DNA of 64,000 nt. Source: CAWAWP01 sp963841205. Lineage in GTDB: Bacteria > Chloroflexota > Ktedonobacteria > Ktedonobacterales > JADMIN01. The first letter of the stretch is position 1. Every line of letters begins with the position of its first letter. Under the pieces are notes generated by a model. That model did no database searches, was not told where the DNA came from, and saw nothing but the letters and a program-made list of their open reading frames with translations. Below, in pieces: positions 1 to 9,173 of this stretch. Made by a program: the position numbers and the translations under genes. The stretch covers positions 248,001-312,000 of the forward strand of contig CAWJCH010000019.1 in the NCBI GenBank assembly GCA_963841205.1, read 5' to 3'.

Positions 1-2534
1 AGAGCGGCGAGCGTGCGCTCGTGCTCCGCACCTTCGCGGCGGCTGAGCGGCGAGCCGTTGACGTCACGCAGCGTTGCGGCGGCGCCGCAGAGCATCGCGG
101 CGGCCCCGAGTTGCGCATGGGAGGTCACCTTCAGCGAAGCGACGCCCTCGAAGCAGTCCGCAAGGGCACGTTGCATGGAGAGTCGCTCGTAGAGTGACAG
201 CGCCTCGGCGTAGCACGCGCCAGCCGCGCGCAGGTCGCCCTGATCGACGGTGATCGCGCCGAGGACGAGCGAAGCGAAGGCTACGCCGTCTTCATGGCGC
301 TCGGAGCGATAGCGCGCGAGGCTCATCTCGCAATACGCTCGCGCCTCGCCGAGCCTTCCCAGCTCGCGCGCGACGTAGGCGAGGTTGAGCAGCATCAGCG
401 GCGGCGGCTGTTCCGCCGTGGCCGCACACGCCAGGCGGGCGCCCTCCTCGAAGATCGCGTTCGCGCCGGAGCAGTCGCCGCGAGCGTGGGCAAACCGGCC
501 GAGTTTGACGAGGAAGAGCACCGCCCAGCTAGCATCGCCGTGGGCGCGGGCGATCGGCAGCGCCTCGCGCAGTTGATCCTCGCTGGCCGCATCGGCGCCG
601 CGCTCGTACGCGACGTTGCTGAGGGCATTCAGGGTGAGCAGTGTCGCGGCCACATCCCCGGCGCGGCGGTGATACGCCAGACAGGCCCGCAGGATGCGTT
701 CGGCGCGCGCAAGATCGCCGTATTGCTGCGACGCGCCGGCCAGGCGCTGCAACGCCTCGATCAGCGACGCACGGCTGCCGCGACGGCGGCGAAGCGCCAC
801 GCAGGCGTCGAGCAGCGCGACCGCGTCTCGCGACCTCCCCTGGTCGCAGGCGATCCAACCGGCCATGTAGAGCGCCTTGGCCCGCACGGCGACGCCCACG
901 GGCGACTGCTCGCCCCCCGCCAGCGCCAGCAGATCGCGCAGCCAGCGCATCCCCTCGTTCAGGCGGCCGCTGAGGTACCAATAGGTGCCGAGGCCGCCTG
1001 AGATGCGCAGCCCCGTCTCCACATCGCCGCCCATTGCCCACTGTAGCGCCGAGCGCAGGTTCGGCAAGTCTTCGTCGCAGCGTGCGACCCACCACGTGCG
1101 TTTCGCGGCGACGCGGCGCTCGTCATCCTCGATCCGCGCCGCGAAGTAGCCCGCATGCGCGCGCTGGGCCGCGTCGCTCTCGCCCGCCGCGCGCAACACG
1201 TCGATGGCGAAGTCGCGGAGTGTTTCGAGCAGCCGGACGCGCGGCTCCCCGTCCACGCCGTCGTCATCGCGCACGAGGAGGTTCTTTTCGAGCAGCGAAT
1301 CGAGCAGGCTCCTCACGTCCGCGCCGTCCGGATGCAGCTCCGCGGTGACGGATTCCACGGCGTGCAGCGAGGCGCCGCTGGCGAAGACCGCGCACGCGCG
1401 AAAGGTGCGCTGCTCCGGCACGCTCAGCCTATCGTAGCTCCACGCCACCGTATCGCGTAGCGTCCGCTGGTGGCGCGGCAGATCGCGCGGGCCGCCCTCG
1501 GCGATCGGGAGGCGGCGCTCCAAGCGCTCGAGCAGCGCGGCGGGCGAGAGGAGCCGCAGGCGCGGCGCGGCCAGCTCCAGCGCCAACGGCAGGCCATCCA
1601 GGCGCCGGCAGATCGCCGCGATAGCGCCGGCGTCGCTCGGGCCGAAGACGTAGGACGGCGCCGCGCGACGGGCGCTGGCGAGGAACACCGCGACGGCGGG
1701 CGCCGCCAGCAGCGCGTCGATCGCCTCGCAATCGGCGACGGTGGGGAGCGTCAGCGGCGGCACGACGATCAGACATTCGCCGCGCAGGACCAGCGGCACG
1801 CGGCTCGTGGCGAGCACCATCAACCCTGGGGTACATGCCAGGAGCTCCCCGATCTGCGGCGCGGCCTCCGCAATCTGCTCGAGGTTGTCGAGCACGAGCA
1901 GCAGCGGGTCGCCGACCAGCGCAGAGGTGAGCGAGGCCAGCAGCGAGTCGTTCCCCTCCGCGGCCCCTAGACGCTGCGCGATTGCCGGCAGGACCAGCGC
2001 GGCATCGTCGATCGCGGCGAGCGGAACGTAGGCGACCCGCCCCGCGAAGGCGCCCGCCATCTCAGCGGCGACGGCGAGCGCCAGGCGTGACTTGCCGACC
2101 CCCGGCGATCCGACGAGCGTGAGCAGGCGCGTCGCGCCGTCGCGCAGAGCCCCGACCACCTCGCGCAGCAGCTCGTCGCGACCGATCAGCGGCGTCAGCG
2201 GTGTCGGCAGTGCGGTAAATCGCACAGGCGCCGTGCGAGCGTGCGGAAGCGCGACATCCGCGCCCCGTGAGCTGCGGGCATCGCGTAGCAAGGCATGCAA
2301 CGCGTCGTGTTCTCCAGGGGCGAGCTCGAGCGCGCGGGCGATAAGATCGATCGTCGTCCTGTGCGGCAAGCGTGCGGCTCCACGCTCCGTATTGCTCACG
2401 GCGTGGAGGCTGATGCGAGCGCGCTCCGCCAACTCCGCCTGCGTGAGGCCAACGGCGCGGCGCCGCCCCCTGATCCACGCGCCGAGGGTCGCTCGCTCAC
2501 CGACGGTGTCGCCCCATGCCGCATCATTGACCAT
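1..2534 (-). CDS. XRE-HTH / NB-ARC ATPase / TPR transcriptional regulator (C-terminus off window)
   Basis: The reverse strand is open from an ATG at 2534 (GGGGAG upstream) to the window edge, 844 codons. Residues about 15-75 form an XRE-type helix-turn-helix (LTQAELAERA, then ISLHAVSNTERG). A STAND-type ATPase follows: P-loop GSPGVGKS at about 141-148, a Walker B-like LLLVLDNLE near 205, and a GLPLALELAA motif. From about residue 450 the chain is helical with repeated Ala/Leu/Tyr patterns typical of TPRs (for example ALYMAGWIACDQGRSRDAVA). This architecture is common in actinobacterial and Chloroflexota signal-responsive activators; ATP binding and TPR-mediated sensing are inferred from the family. 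The ligand and targets are unknown. It is divergent from the PQQ-propeller lipoprotein, with about 195 bp of shared upstream DNA. Confidence 0.85.
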   Translation of the reverse strand, partial: MVNDAAWGDTVGERATLGAWIRGRRRAVGLTQAELAERARISLHAVSNTERGAARLPHRTTIDLIARALELAPGEHDALHALLRDARSSRGADVALPHARTAPVRFTALPTPLTPLIGRDELLREVVGALRDGATRLLTLVGSPGVGKSRLALAVAAEMAGAFAGRVAYVPLAAIDDAALVLPAIAQRLGAAEGNDSLLASLTSALVGDPLLLVLDNLEQIAEAAPQIGELLACTPGLMVLATSRVPLVLRGECLIVVPPLTLPTVADCEAIDALLAAPAVAVFLASARRAAPSYVFGPSDAGAIAAICRRLDGLPLALELAAPRLRLLSPAALLERLERRLPIAEGGPRDLPRHQRTLRDTVAWSYDRLSVPEQRTFRACAVFASGASLHAVESVTAELHPDGADVRSLLDSLLEKNLLVRDDDGVDGEPRVRLLETLRDFAIDVLRAAGESDAAQRAHAGYFAARIEDDERRVAAKRTWWVARCDEDLPNLRSALQWAMGGDVETGLRISGGLGTYWYLSGRLNEGMRWLRDLLALAGGEQSPVGVAVRAKALYMAGWIACDQGRSRDAVALLDACVALRRRRGSRASLIEALQRLAGASQQYGDLARAERILRACLAYHRRAGDVAATLLTLNALSNVAYERGADAASEDQLREALPIARAHGDASWAVLFLVKLGRFAHARGDCSGANAIFEEGARLACAATAEQPPPLMLLNLAYVARELGRLGEARAYCEMSLARYRSERHEDGVAFASLVLGAITVDQGDLRAAGACYAEALSLYERLSMQRALADCFEGVASLKVTSHAQLGAAAMLCGAAATLRDVNGSPLSRREGAEHERTLAA

Positions 2535-2729
2535 GACACTCCCCGCGCTTGAGTTGTCGATTACCCCACATCCCGGTTTCCGCCGAAGGCGCGGCCAACT
2601 TCCTCCAATTTGGGAGAAGGATGCCAGCGAAGATGCGCGTGGAAGTGCACATCTCCCATTGCGCACCAAGACGCCTGAAGAGCATGCTTTTTTGCGAGTC
2701 GGGAGTGCAACATCAGGTAGGGGGAATGT

Positions 2730-3938
2730 ATGCGCGAGCGAGGATTCGATAGGAGGCCCGCGCGAGGCGGACGGCGGGCGCTGGCGCTGGGCGTCGCGCT
2801 ACTGGGCTTGCTGGCGAGCGCGTGCGGCGGTTCGGCCTCAGCCACGGTGAGCGGCCCGGCCACGGCGAAGCCAAGCCCCACGAGCGTGCCGCTCGACGTC
2901 GGCCTGGCGACGCAAGCTGTCTACGTTGGTGACCTCAACGGGACCGGCACCTCCAGCCCCGGTGCGTTGGTCTCGTTGAACGCGCAGACCGGCGCCGTAC
3001 GCTGGAGTTTCGCCCCGCGCGGCCTCGCCGGAACGCCCGTGCTCGCCAACGGCTCCGTCTACATCGCTCCCCAAGACGGCAACGTATATGCGGTGGGTGC
3101 CGCCAAGGGCACGCCGCGCTGGACATTTCAGCGCACGGGCGGCACCGCGAAGAAGGGGTTCGACGGCTACGCGGCGGTCGAGGGGTCCGTGGTCTACGTC
3201 ACCAGCGATTTCGGGACGGTATACGCCCTGAATATCGCCGACGGCTCGTTGAAGTGGAGCGCGACGCTCCCCAACGCCTTCGACCACAGCTATGCCGCCC
3301 CGGCGGTGGCGAACGGGCTGGTCTATGTTCCCGTGGGCGGCGTGGACGACGAGCTGCTCGCGCTCGACGCCGCGACCGGCAAGACGCGCTGGGCCGTCAC
3401 CGGTCTGGGCGAGTTCGATGGTACGCCGCTGGTGGCGAACGGCACGGTCTACGTCGGCGGAGGCTTGAGCCTCTACGCTGTGAACGCGACCACCGGCGCC
3501 GTGCGTTGGAGCTTCGTCACCACCGGCGACATCCTCACGCGACCCGCGTTCGGCAACGGCGTCGTCTACCTCGGCTCCGGCGACGAGACGGTCTACGCGG
3601 TGGACGCGACGACGGGCACGGAACGTTGGCATTTCAAAACCGGCGGCGTCGCGCCCGGCCCCTTGCTCGCCACGGGCGCAGCCGTGACGCTCGATGGCGA
3701 CACCCTCTACGCCGGCTCGCAGGGCGGCATCCTCTACGCGCTCAACGCGGCGGACGGCACGATGCGCTGGCAGCGGACGCTCGGCGCGGCGATAGATTCG
3801 CCCGTGGCTGCCGCCGATGGCGCCGTGTTCGCGGCAACCGACAAGGCGGCGGTCTTCGCATTGCGGGCCAGCGACGGCGCGCTGAGCTGGCGGCACGACG
3901 AGCCGGGCTCGATCTTTGGGTCCCCCGTGGTGGGGTGA
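2730..3938 (+). CDS. PQQ-binding-like beta-propeller repeat lipoprotein
   Basis: 402 residues. The N-terminus has an arginine-rich n-region, a hydrophobic stretch and a lipobox (LLASAC, Cys about 33), so it should be exported and lipid-anchored. The rest is a tandem of WD/PQQ-like blades, each ending in an Asp/Asn-x-x-x-Gly-x-x-x-Trp pattern: AQTGAVRW, AADGSLKW-like, AATGKTRW, ATTGAVRW, ATTGTERW, AADGTMRW, ASDGALSW. That makes about seven to eight blades, enough for one closed propeller. The start is supported by a purine-rich AGGTAGGGGGA before ATG 2730. No PQQ dehydrogenase catalytic motif is visible, so a scaffold, BamB-like or surface-binding role is more likely than enzymatic activity. 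It stands alone, divergent from the regulator at 1-2534. Confidence 0.85.
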   Translation: MRERGFDRRPARGGRRALALGVALLGLLASACGGSASATVSGPATAKPSPTSVPLDVGLATQAVYVGDLNGTGTSSPGALVSLNAQTGAVRWSFAPRGLAGTPVLANGSVYIAPQDGNVYAVGAAKGTPRWTFQRTGGTAKKGFDGYAAVEGSVVYVTSDFGTVYALNIADGSLKWSATLPNAFDHSYAAPAVANGLVYVPVGGVDDELLALDAATGKTRWAVTGLGEFDGTPLVANGTVYVGGGLSLYAVNATTGAVRWSFVTTGDILTRPAFGNGVVYLGSGDETVYAVDATTGTERWHFKTGGVAPGPLLATGAAVTLDGDTLYAGSQGGILYALNAADGTMRWQRTLGAAIDSPVAAADGAVFAATDKAAVFALRASDGALSWRHDEPGSIFGSPVVG

Positions 3939-4012
3939 GGGTGGAGACGCAAAGCAGATCTTTGACACTCCCCACGGCTGAAGCCGGGGGATGCTCGGTT
4001 CGACGCCGCAGC

Positions 4013-5068
4013 CTACGCCACGACTCCCCGAAGGGCCTGACCGGCCCATTGGATATTCCTGGCCGCGTTCTCGTCTCTCTCAAGCACGAGGCCGCAGGAA
4101 GTACAGACATGGGTGCGCACGCTCAACGATTTGGGCACACGCTCCCCACAGAGGCTACAATCCTGCGAGGTAGAGGCGGGTGGCACGGCGACGACCCGAC
4201 GCCCGGCGCAGGCTGCCTTGGCGTCGAGGATGGAACGGAACCGCGCCCAGCCCGCATCGCTGATGCTCTTGGCGAGGTGGTGATTCCGCACCAGGTTGGC
4301 GACCCGCAAATCTTCGAGGTAGATGGTGTCGTAGTCGCGCAGCAGATGGAGCGCGGTCTTGTGGTGGAAGTCGGCGCGCTGGCGTTTCACCGTCTGATGC
4401 GCCTTGCCAAGCCAGGCGACCGCCTTTCCGCGCCGCTTGCTGCCCTTCTTGCGTTGGGAGACGCGGCGCGGCGCTTTGGCGAGCTTCTTCTCACCCCGGC
4501 GGTAGTGGCGTGGGTTCTCTACCACTTCACCATCCGCCGTGATGAGGAACACCTTCAGCCCCACGTCAATGCCGGTCTCGCGCCCCGTCGCGGGAAGGGG
4601 TTGCGCAGGCACGTCGGTGCAGGAGATGATGGCGTACCAGCCGTCCGCCTCTTGGGAGAGGGTGACGGTCTTGGGGGTTCCCTCCAACGGACGCGACCAG
4701 CGCACGGCTACGCGGCCAATCTTGGAGAGGACGAGGAAACCGTTCTCCAGCCGCGCGCCGTTGTCGTAGTGCGGATAGGTGAAGGAGTGGGAGCGGTTGC
4801 GGCCCTGGAAACGCGGGTAGCCCGCCGTTTCGCCCGCTTTTGCCCGGCGAAAGAACGACTGAAAGGCGCGGTCGACGCGCAACACCACGTCCTGCAAGAC
4901 CTGGCTGTGGACCTCGGCATAGTCGGGCATAGCCGCTTTGATGCCGGGCAACTCGGCCTGCTGCTGGTAGTAGTGCGCCGAGGCCCCGCATAGGCGCCAC
5001 GCTTCCCGCCGCTCGCCAATGGCCGCGTTGTCGACGTGGCGACAAAGCCTGCGGGTACGGTCAAGCAT
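4013..5068 (-). CDS. tnpB: TnpB, IS605 OrfB-family RNA-guided nuclease (N-terminus interrupted)
   Basis: The 351 codons open from ATG 5068 carry the RuvC-like catalytic triad of TnpB: Asp in GIDVGL, Glu in YLEDL and Asp in DENAARN, plus the zinc ribbon CSLCG...CTSCG. TnpB is a DNA endonuclease guided by an omega RNA made from the right end of the element. The homologous N-terminus continues upstream (KSYKYKLTPTPEQAG) but meets an in-frame TAG at 5125-5123. That stop lies inside an 18-bp tandem duplication (5106-5123 and 5124-5141). A plausible ancestral GTG start is at 5152, four bases after the tnpA stop. Starting at ATG 5068 would remove the first beta strand, so activity is doubtful. Confidence 0.85.
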   Translation of the reverse strand: MLDRTRRLCRHVDNAAIGERREAWRLCGASAHYYQQQAELPGIKAAMPDYAEVHSQVLQDVVLRVDRAFQSFFRRAKAGETAGYPRFQGRNRSHSFTYPHYDNGARLENGFLVLSKIGRVAVRWSRPLEGTPKTVTLSQEADGWYAIISCTDVPAQPLPATGRETGIDVGLKVFLITADGEVVENPRHYRRGEKKLAKAPRRVSQRKKGSKRRGKAVAWLGKAHQTVKRQRADFHHKTALHLLRDYDTIYLEDLRVANLVRNHHLAKSISDAGWARFRSILDAKAACAGRRVVAVPPASTSQDCSLCGERVPKSLSVRTHVCTSCGLVLERDENAARNIQWAGQALRGVVA

Positions 5069-5156
5069 CCCCGCCTGTTCGGGCGTGGGCGTGAGCTTGT
5101 ACTTATAGCTCTTGCGCGTCGTCTAGCTCTTGCGCGTCGTCCGTTCGTCCACCCGC

Positions 5157-5552
5157 TTAGCGTCCCTTCTGGCTTTCCACGTAGCGTTGCAGCGTTTCCA
5201 GGGTCACACCGCCTGTGGTGCTGACACAGTAGGAGTTGGTCCACAGCGACGGGAGCCGCCGCTTCAGCGCGGGGAATTCGGCGCGTAGTGCAGGTGACGT
5301 GTGACCGTTCAGGAGCTTCACCAGCCGGTGAATCCCGAATTGTGGATCACACCCGACAAGCAGGTGAACGTGGTCAGGCATGACCTCCGACTCAATGCGT
5401 TCCTGCCCCCAGCGTTCAATCTGCTCAGCAAGAATAACCTTGAGCCGTTCACCTATTGGTGGCGTCAACGCCTTACGTCGGTATTTCGGGCAGAATACCA
5501 CATGATATCGGCAGATAGAGACGACGTTGTTGTTGCTGCGCACGTCTTTCAT
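5157..5552 (-). CDS. tnpA: IS200/IS605-family HUH transposase TnpA
   Basis: About 131 residues, the usual size for the Y1 single-strand transposase that excises and inserts IS200/IS605 elements. The HUH motif is visible as PDHVHLLVG, and the single catalytic tyrosine is in LQRYVESQK near the C-terminus. The N-terminal strand CRYHVVFCPKYRRK is the family signature. ATG 5552 was preferred because the family begins just before this strand; the frame stays open to an ATG at 5588, and neither start has a strong ribosome-binding site. It precedes tnpB on the same strand. All key residues are present, so it could act in trans on non-autonomous copies with compatible ends. Confidence 0.88.
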   Translation of the reverse strand: MKDVRSNNNVVSICRYHVVFCPKYRRKALTPPIGERLKVILAEQIERWGQERIESEVMPDHVHLLVGCDPQFGIHRLVKLLNGHTSPALRAEFPALKRRLPSLWTNSYCVSTTGGVTLETLQRYVESQKGR

Positions 5553-5868
5553 ACGGGCAGTAGACAAAAATAGATAGCATGACAACAACTACTAGTATCG
5601 CTGTTTTTGCTAACGCAGAAGACGCTTAGGACGCGGAGGGCGACCGAGAAGAAAAAACCAGAGGGTTGCGCGAAGTCGAACGAAGGTAACAGTGGCGAAA
5701 GATCGATTGGGCACCGCATCGAGCGGCCTCGTTCCAGGAGGTCCGGTCAGTAGCGCCCAGGATTCGCCACGGCCTTCAGGCCAGGATCGGCTTCGCTCGA
5801 CTCGCCCCTCCCTCTCGCTGCCCTCTGTGTGCTCGGCGAACTCCGCGTTTTATCTTCCGCTGCCGTAG

Positions 5869-7386
5869 CTAATTCGCATCCTCCACCAGCTCGTCCGCCG
5901 TGCGATCGAGGAAGCCGCGGGCGAACCTCACAAAGTGATACACATCCGCGAAGGTGGAGGCCAAGCCGACCGAAACGCGCACGGCGCCGGTGCTCTTGGC
6001 GTCGATGCAGCGGCGGAAGTCGTCCAGCGTGACGCGGTGCTCGAAGGCCTGGAATTGCACGAAGCACGTGGTGAGCTCGTCGCTGGAGATGCCAAGCGCC
6101 ATCTCGCCGCCGCCCGGATTACAGAAACAGCCCGTGCGTAGCGAGATCCGCTCGCGGTTCGCCCGTGCCTCCACCAGCCGGTGATCGACGAAGTAGCCTT
6201 CCGGATCATAGAAGTTCATCGTCACGGTCCCGCCGCGCGCCCGCGCCTCCACCGGGCCGTACACGTGGATCATGGGCGCGCCGTTGCCGTGCCGCAACAC
6301 GCTCAGCGACTCCAGCAGCCACCCCGTCAGGCACTCTACCCGCGTGTGGATCGTCCCAAGGCCGACGGAGGTGATGTGGCGCAGGCCGATCTCGATGGCG
6401 GGCAGCGCGAGGTAGTTCAGCGTGCCGTCCTCGAACGCCTCGCCACCCTCGTGCAGGTAATAGCGGTCGCCCTGCACCGAGGCGACGGTGATCGTACCGC
6501 CGGCGAACCAGGGGCGGTGCAGCTTCGCCAGCGCCGACCGCCGTGCCAGCAGGCAGCCGATGCCGGTCGGATACCCGAAGATTTTATAGAAAGAGAGCGT
6601 CACGAAGTCGGGATGCCAGCGGCCCAGGTCAAGTGCATTGCTCGGCACGAACGCCGCCGCGTCCAGCAGCACATCCCACCCCTGCGCCTGCGCCCGCTCG
6701 ATCCACTCCAAGTCGTGCTGCACACCGGAGAAATTGGACTGCGCGGGAAAAGCGAAGAGGTTATGCCCACCGGACCCCGGCCGCGCCAAATACGCCGCCA
6801 GCCGCTCGTCGTCGATGCGCAGATCCGGTGGGATCACCGGTGCATAGGTGACGGTCGCGCCGCGCGCGCGCGCGAATTCGCGGATGCCGTTGACCGAGTT
6901 GTGGTTGTCGAAGGTCAATAGGTAGACATCGCTCGCGCCGAAGGGGTACGATTCGCCGACCAGCTTCAGCGCGCCGCTGGCATTCTGCGTGAAGATCACA
7001 GCGTACTCGTCGGGCGAGGCGCCGAAAAACTCTAGCACGCTGGCTCGCGCCTGCTCGATCAGCCGCGTCGCCGCCAGCGAAGTCGGGTTCGAGGAGTGCG
7101 GATTGCCGAAGATGCCGCCGAGCAGCAGCTCGGCGTGCGCTCGCACCTGCCCCTCGGCGTAGAGGCCACCGCCGGTGTAGTCCAGGTAAACGTGCCCGTC
7201 GCGATCCAATCGGGCGTACTCGGTCGCGCGCAGCTCGTCCAGCACGTGCGTCTGGGCGAACCCAGGGTACGCCGCGCGAAACGCCGCCTCAGCCTCATCC
7301 AGCGCCGCGGGCGTCGTCCCCGTCCCGTCTCGCTCTCCCTGCATGCCGGACAGTGGCTCGTCTTTGATGCCCTGAGGAGTTGCCAT
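5869..7386 (-). CDS. Aminotransferase class V / cysteine desulfurase-like PLP enzyme
   Basis: 505 residues from ATG 7386, which is preceded by GAAGGGAG at good spacing; an upstream in-frame ATG (7446) lacks one. Features include YLDYTGGGLY near the N-terminus, an NPHSSNPTS segment, FTQNASGALK, and the PLP lysine in LSFYKIFGYPTG. The C-terminal part has a cysteine-containing RTGCFCNPGG loop, the position of the catalytic cysteine in desulfurases. The overall pattern resembles the NifS-like domain of molybdenum cofactor sulfurases rather than IscS/SufS. Substrate is therefore uncertain: MoCo sulfuration or a related persulfide transfer is an inference. There is no MOSC domain and no neighbour from a sulfur or molybdenum pathway. 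Confidence 0.8.
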   Translation of the reverse strand: MATPQGIKDEPLSGMQGERDGTGTTPAALDEAEAAFRAAYPGFAQTHVLDELRATEYARLDRDGHVYLDYTGGGLYAEGQVRAHAELLLGGIFGNPHSSNPTSLAATRLIEQARASVLEFFGASPDEYAVIFTQNASGALKLVGESYPFGASDVYLLTFDNHNSVNGIREFARARGATVTYAPVIPPDLRIDDERLAAYLARPGSGGHNLFAFPAQSNFSGVQHDLEWIERAQAQGWDVLLDAAAFVPSNALDLGRWHPDFVTLSFYKIFGYPTGIGCLLARRSALAKLHRPWFAGGTITVASVQGDRYYLHEGGEAFEDGTLNYLALPAIEIGLRHITSVGLGTIHTRVECLTGWLLESLSVLRHGNGAPMIHVYGPVEARARGGTVTMNFYDPEGYFVDHRLVEARANRERISLRTGCFCNPGGGEMALGISSDELTTCFVQFQAFEHRVTLDDFRRCIDAKSTGAVRVSVGLASTFADVYHFVRFARGFLDRTADELVEDAN

Positions 7387-7635
7387 GCGTGCGCTCCCTT
7401 CGCCAGCCCACAACGCTGTGAACCCGGCTTGCCCCGCGCTCTGCATTCTACCGTCGCGCCCGTGATCCCGTCAATCGCCTGTTGCACCTGGCCTCGGCTT
7501 GCGTCAGAAGATAATGTGTTCTATACTACTCCCATCGACGTGTACGCGGTCAGCTCTAACACCAGCGCCGTTTCCTCGCCATCATGCGGGGGAGCGGCGC
7601 ACTTCGTTTTCCGAGCGAGGTGAGTCTTCAAAGGG

Positions 7636-8123
7636 GGAAAAGCGGCAGAAACGGCAGGAATGATCTAGCTCAAATGCCGACAGAGGCGCCGCAGGCGGCG
7701 TGCATGGCGACCTTCGCGAAAAGCGGCAAGAATGGCAACTGCACAGCTTCATCGAAATCGGGCGATCACATCCATACCCGACACGGCAGCACTCGCGTAT
7801 GCAAGGGGCGCGACGTGTCGCGCCCACCGGCCCCAAGCCGGGTACCCCCTCGTCACCTCGATTCAGGAGTCGGCAGAAATTCGCGCGACGAAACTCGTGA
7901 AAAGCGGCAAGATCGGCAGAACCGCTGGTGGCAAAACATGAATAGCGGCAGGATCGGCAGAAACGCGTTCCCGCCACAGAGTTCACCGCGACCCACGCAA
8001 GGCGGCTCAAGTTGGATGAACTTCGCCCTGCGTCCGCCACGTGTGCGCGACACCAGCGCAAAAATCGGCAGAATCGGCAGGAAAGCAGTCGCGGAGAAGT
8101 GAAAAGCGGCAGAATCGGCAACG
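7636..8123. repeat. Cluster of degenerate short repeats in a 1.1-kb gene-free stretch
   Basis: The interval 7387-8518 has no convincing gene. Within it, at least six imperfect copies of about GAAAAGCGGCAGAATCGGCA occur near 7637, 7718, 7899, 7940, 8059 and 8101, with a partial one near 7868. Spacing is irregular (about 40 to 180 bp) and the copies differ at several positions, so this is not a CRISPR array. Long open frames on both strands here read as arginine/cysteine-rich low-complexity sequence and look like GC artefacts. Confidence 0.6.
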
Positions 8124-8518
8124 AATCGTCCGCGGTGTCACAGTTCATCCGCCCGCTAGTTCCACGGGCGTCGGCACGAAATGCGGCACGATCGTCGCCA
8201 CGCGGCAAGCGGACCTCAGCCTGCGCCCTCCGCACGCCGACGCCGCAACGCCGCGCTCCCCGACGACCCACATTTTATCCTGCTCGGTGTGACACTATAT
8301 TCCTTCGGGCCGCGAACACCTCGCGGGTCGGCGGAGCGCGACTCGCACTGGCTTCCAGGCCCACGACCGGCCATCATCCGGGCCGCGCCGGTCGGGCGAA
8401 GCCCCCCTGCCAACGCACAATGCGGCAGGAACGCACGTTTTTTTATTCCGCATCGCATAACGACTCGGCAACGCGCGCCCGCGAGGTACAATGGATGTAA
8501 CAGAGAAGAGGTTCTAGC

Positions 8519-8947
8519 GTGTCATCGAACTTCGCGCCCGATCCCGCGAGGCGATCCGCCCGATCCCGCGCGCCGCACCTGCGAGTCGTGCCCACGCAGC
8601 GCGCGCCGAATCGCTGGCTCGTGCCGAGCCTGGTCTGCGGCGCCGTCTTCCCCGCCGTGCTCTTGCTGTTCCTCGTCATCTTCGCTTTCTCGCGCGGCGA
8701 CCGTTTCTCCTTTTTCCAAGGCGCGATTGGCCTCATTACCATCGTGCCGACCGTCGGTGCGCTGCTCACCGGAGGCATCGCCTTCGCTCGTGAGCGCCGC
8801 CTGATGCCTGTCGCAGAGCGGCGCACCCTATACCGCCTCGCACTCGCCGCACTGATCCTCGCCTCGCTCGATCTCGTCGCCACGCTCGCCCTCGTCCTCT
8901 GGGGCATCGTGACCACCACCGTCGCGCCCGGCGGCTCCCCCTTCTGA
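8519..8947 (+). CDS. Small integral membrane protein, unknown function
   Basis: 142 residues from a GTG at 8519, preceded by AGAGAAGAGG. After a basic, proline-rich cytoplasmic-looking tail (about 1-38) there are three hydrophobic segments, about 39-65, 72-97 and 108-138. No family was recognised. It lies in the same orientation as the SGNH hydrolase gene but more than 200 bp upstream, so co-transcription is uncertain. The hydrophobic periodicity and ribosome-binding site make it a likely real gene. Confidence 0.6.
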   Translation: MSSNFAPDPARRSARSRAPHLRVVPTQRAPNRWLVPSLVCGAVFPAVLLLFLVIFAFSRGDRFSFFQGAIGLITIVPTVGALLTGGIAFARERRLMPVAERRTLYRLALAALILASLDLVATLALVLWGIVTTTVAPGGSPF

Positions 8948-9173
8948 CGTGCTCCCTCAGCACCCCGCGGCCGGCTCGCCACGAATCGACGTTCCCGCCT
9001 GACACGCGCGGCCACCTCCTGCTTGTCGCCGGGAGTGAGCGAACGCCACCGCATTGACCTCATCCCCTATACTGAAAGCCAACGAGCGCCAATCGACACC
9101 CGCCCGCACATCCTGCAATCGCAATGGCGCGGCGAGACATTCCGCCTACTCGCACACGAAAGGAGCATCGCGC

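Larger units (their letters stand above)
3962..5600 (-). mobile_element. IS200/IS605-family insertion sequence (tnpA-tnpB)
   Basis: tnpA and tnpB lie head to tail on the minus strand with an intergenic gap of a few bases. Downstream of tnpB the strand ends in a GC-rich hairpin (CCCCCGGCTTCAGCCGTGGG) followed by GAGTGTCAA, which matches the family's right-end hairpin plus TCAA-type cleavage site. The left end upstream of tnpA (near 5560-5600) could not be fixed, so that border is approximate. The same right-end hairpin closes the three 250-bp elements elsewhere in the window. Confidence 0.8.

Noticed and set aside
2838..4049. 403-codon reverse frame opposite the PQQ-propeller gene
   Set aside because: It is the shadow of the propeller repeats; composition and lack of family signal show the plus strand is coding.
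7636..8123. CRISPR array
   Set aside because: Copies are degenerate and irregularly spaced, and no cas gene is nearby.
7582..8271. 229-codon minus-strand reading frame rich in Cys-Arg-Phe repeats
   Set aside because: It overlaps the short-repeat cluster, has no ribosome-binding site and its repeated CRFCRF pattern is just the translated DNA repeat.
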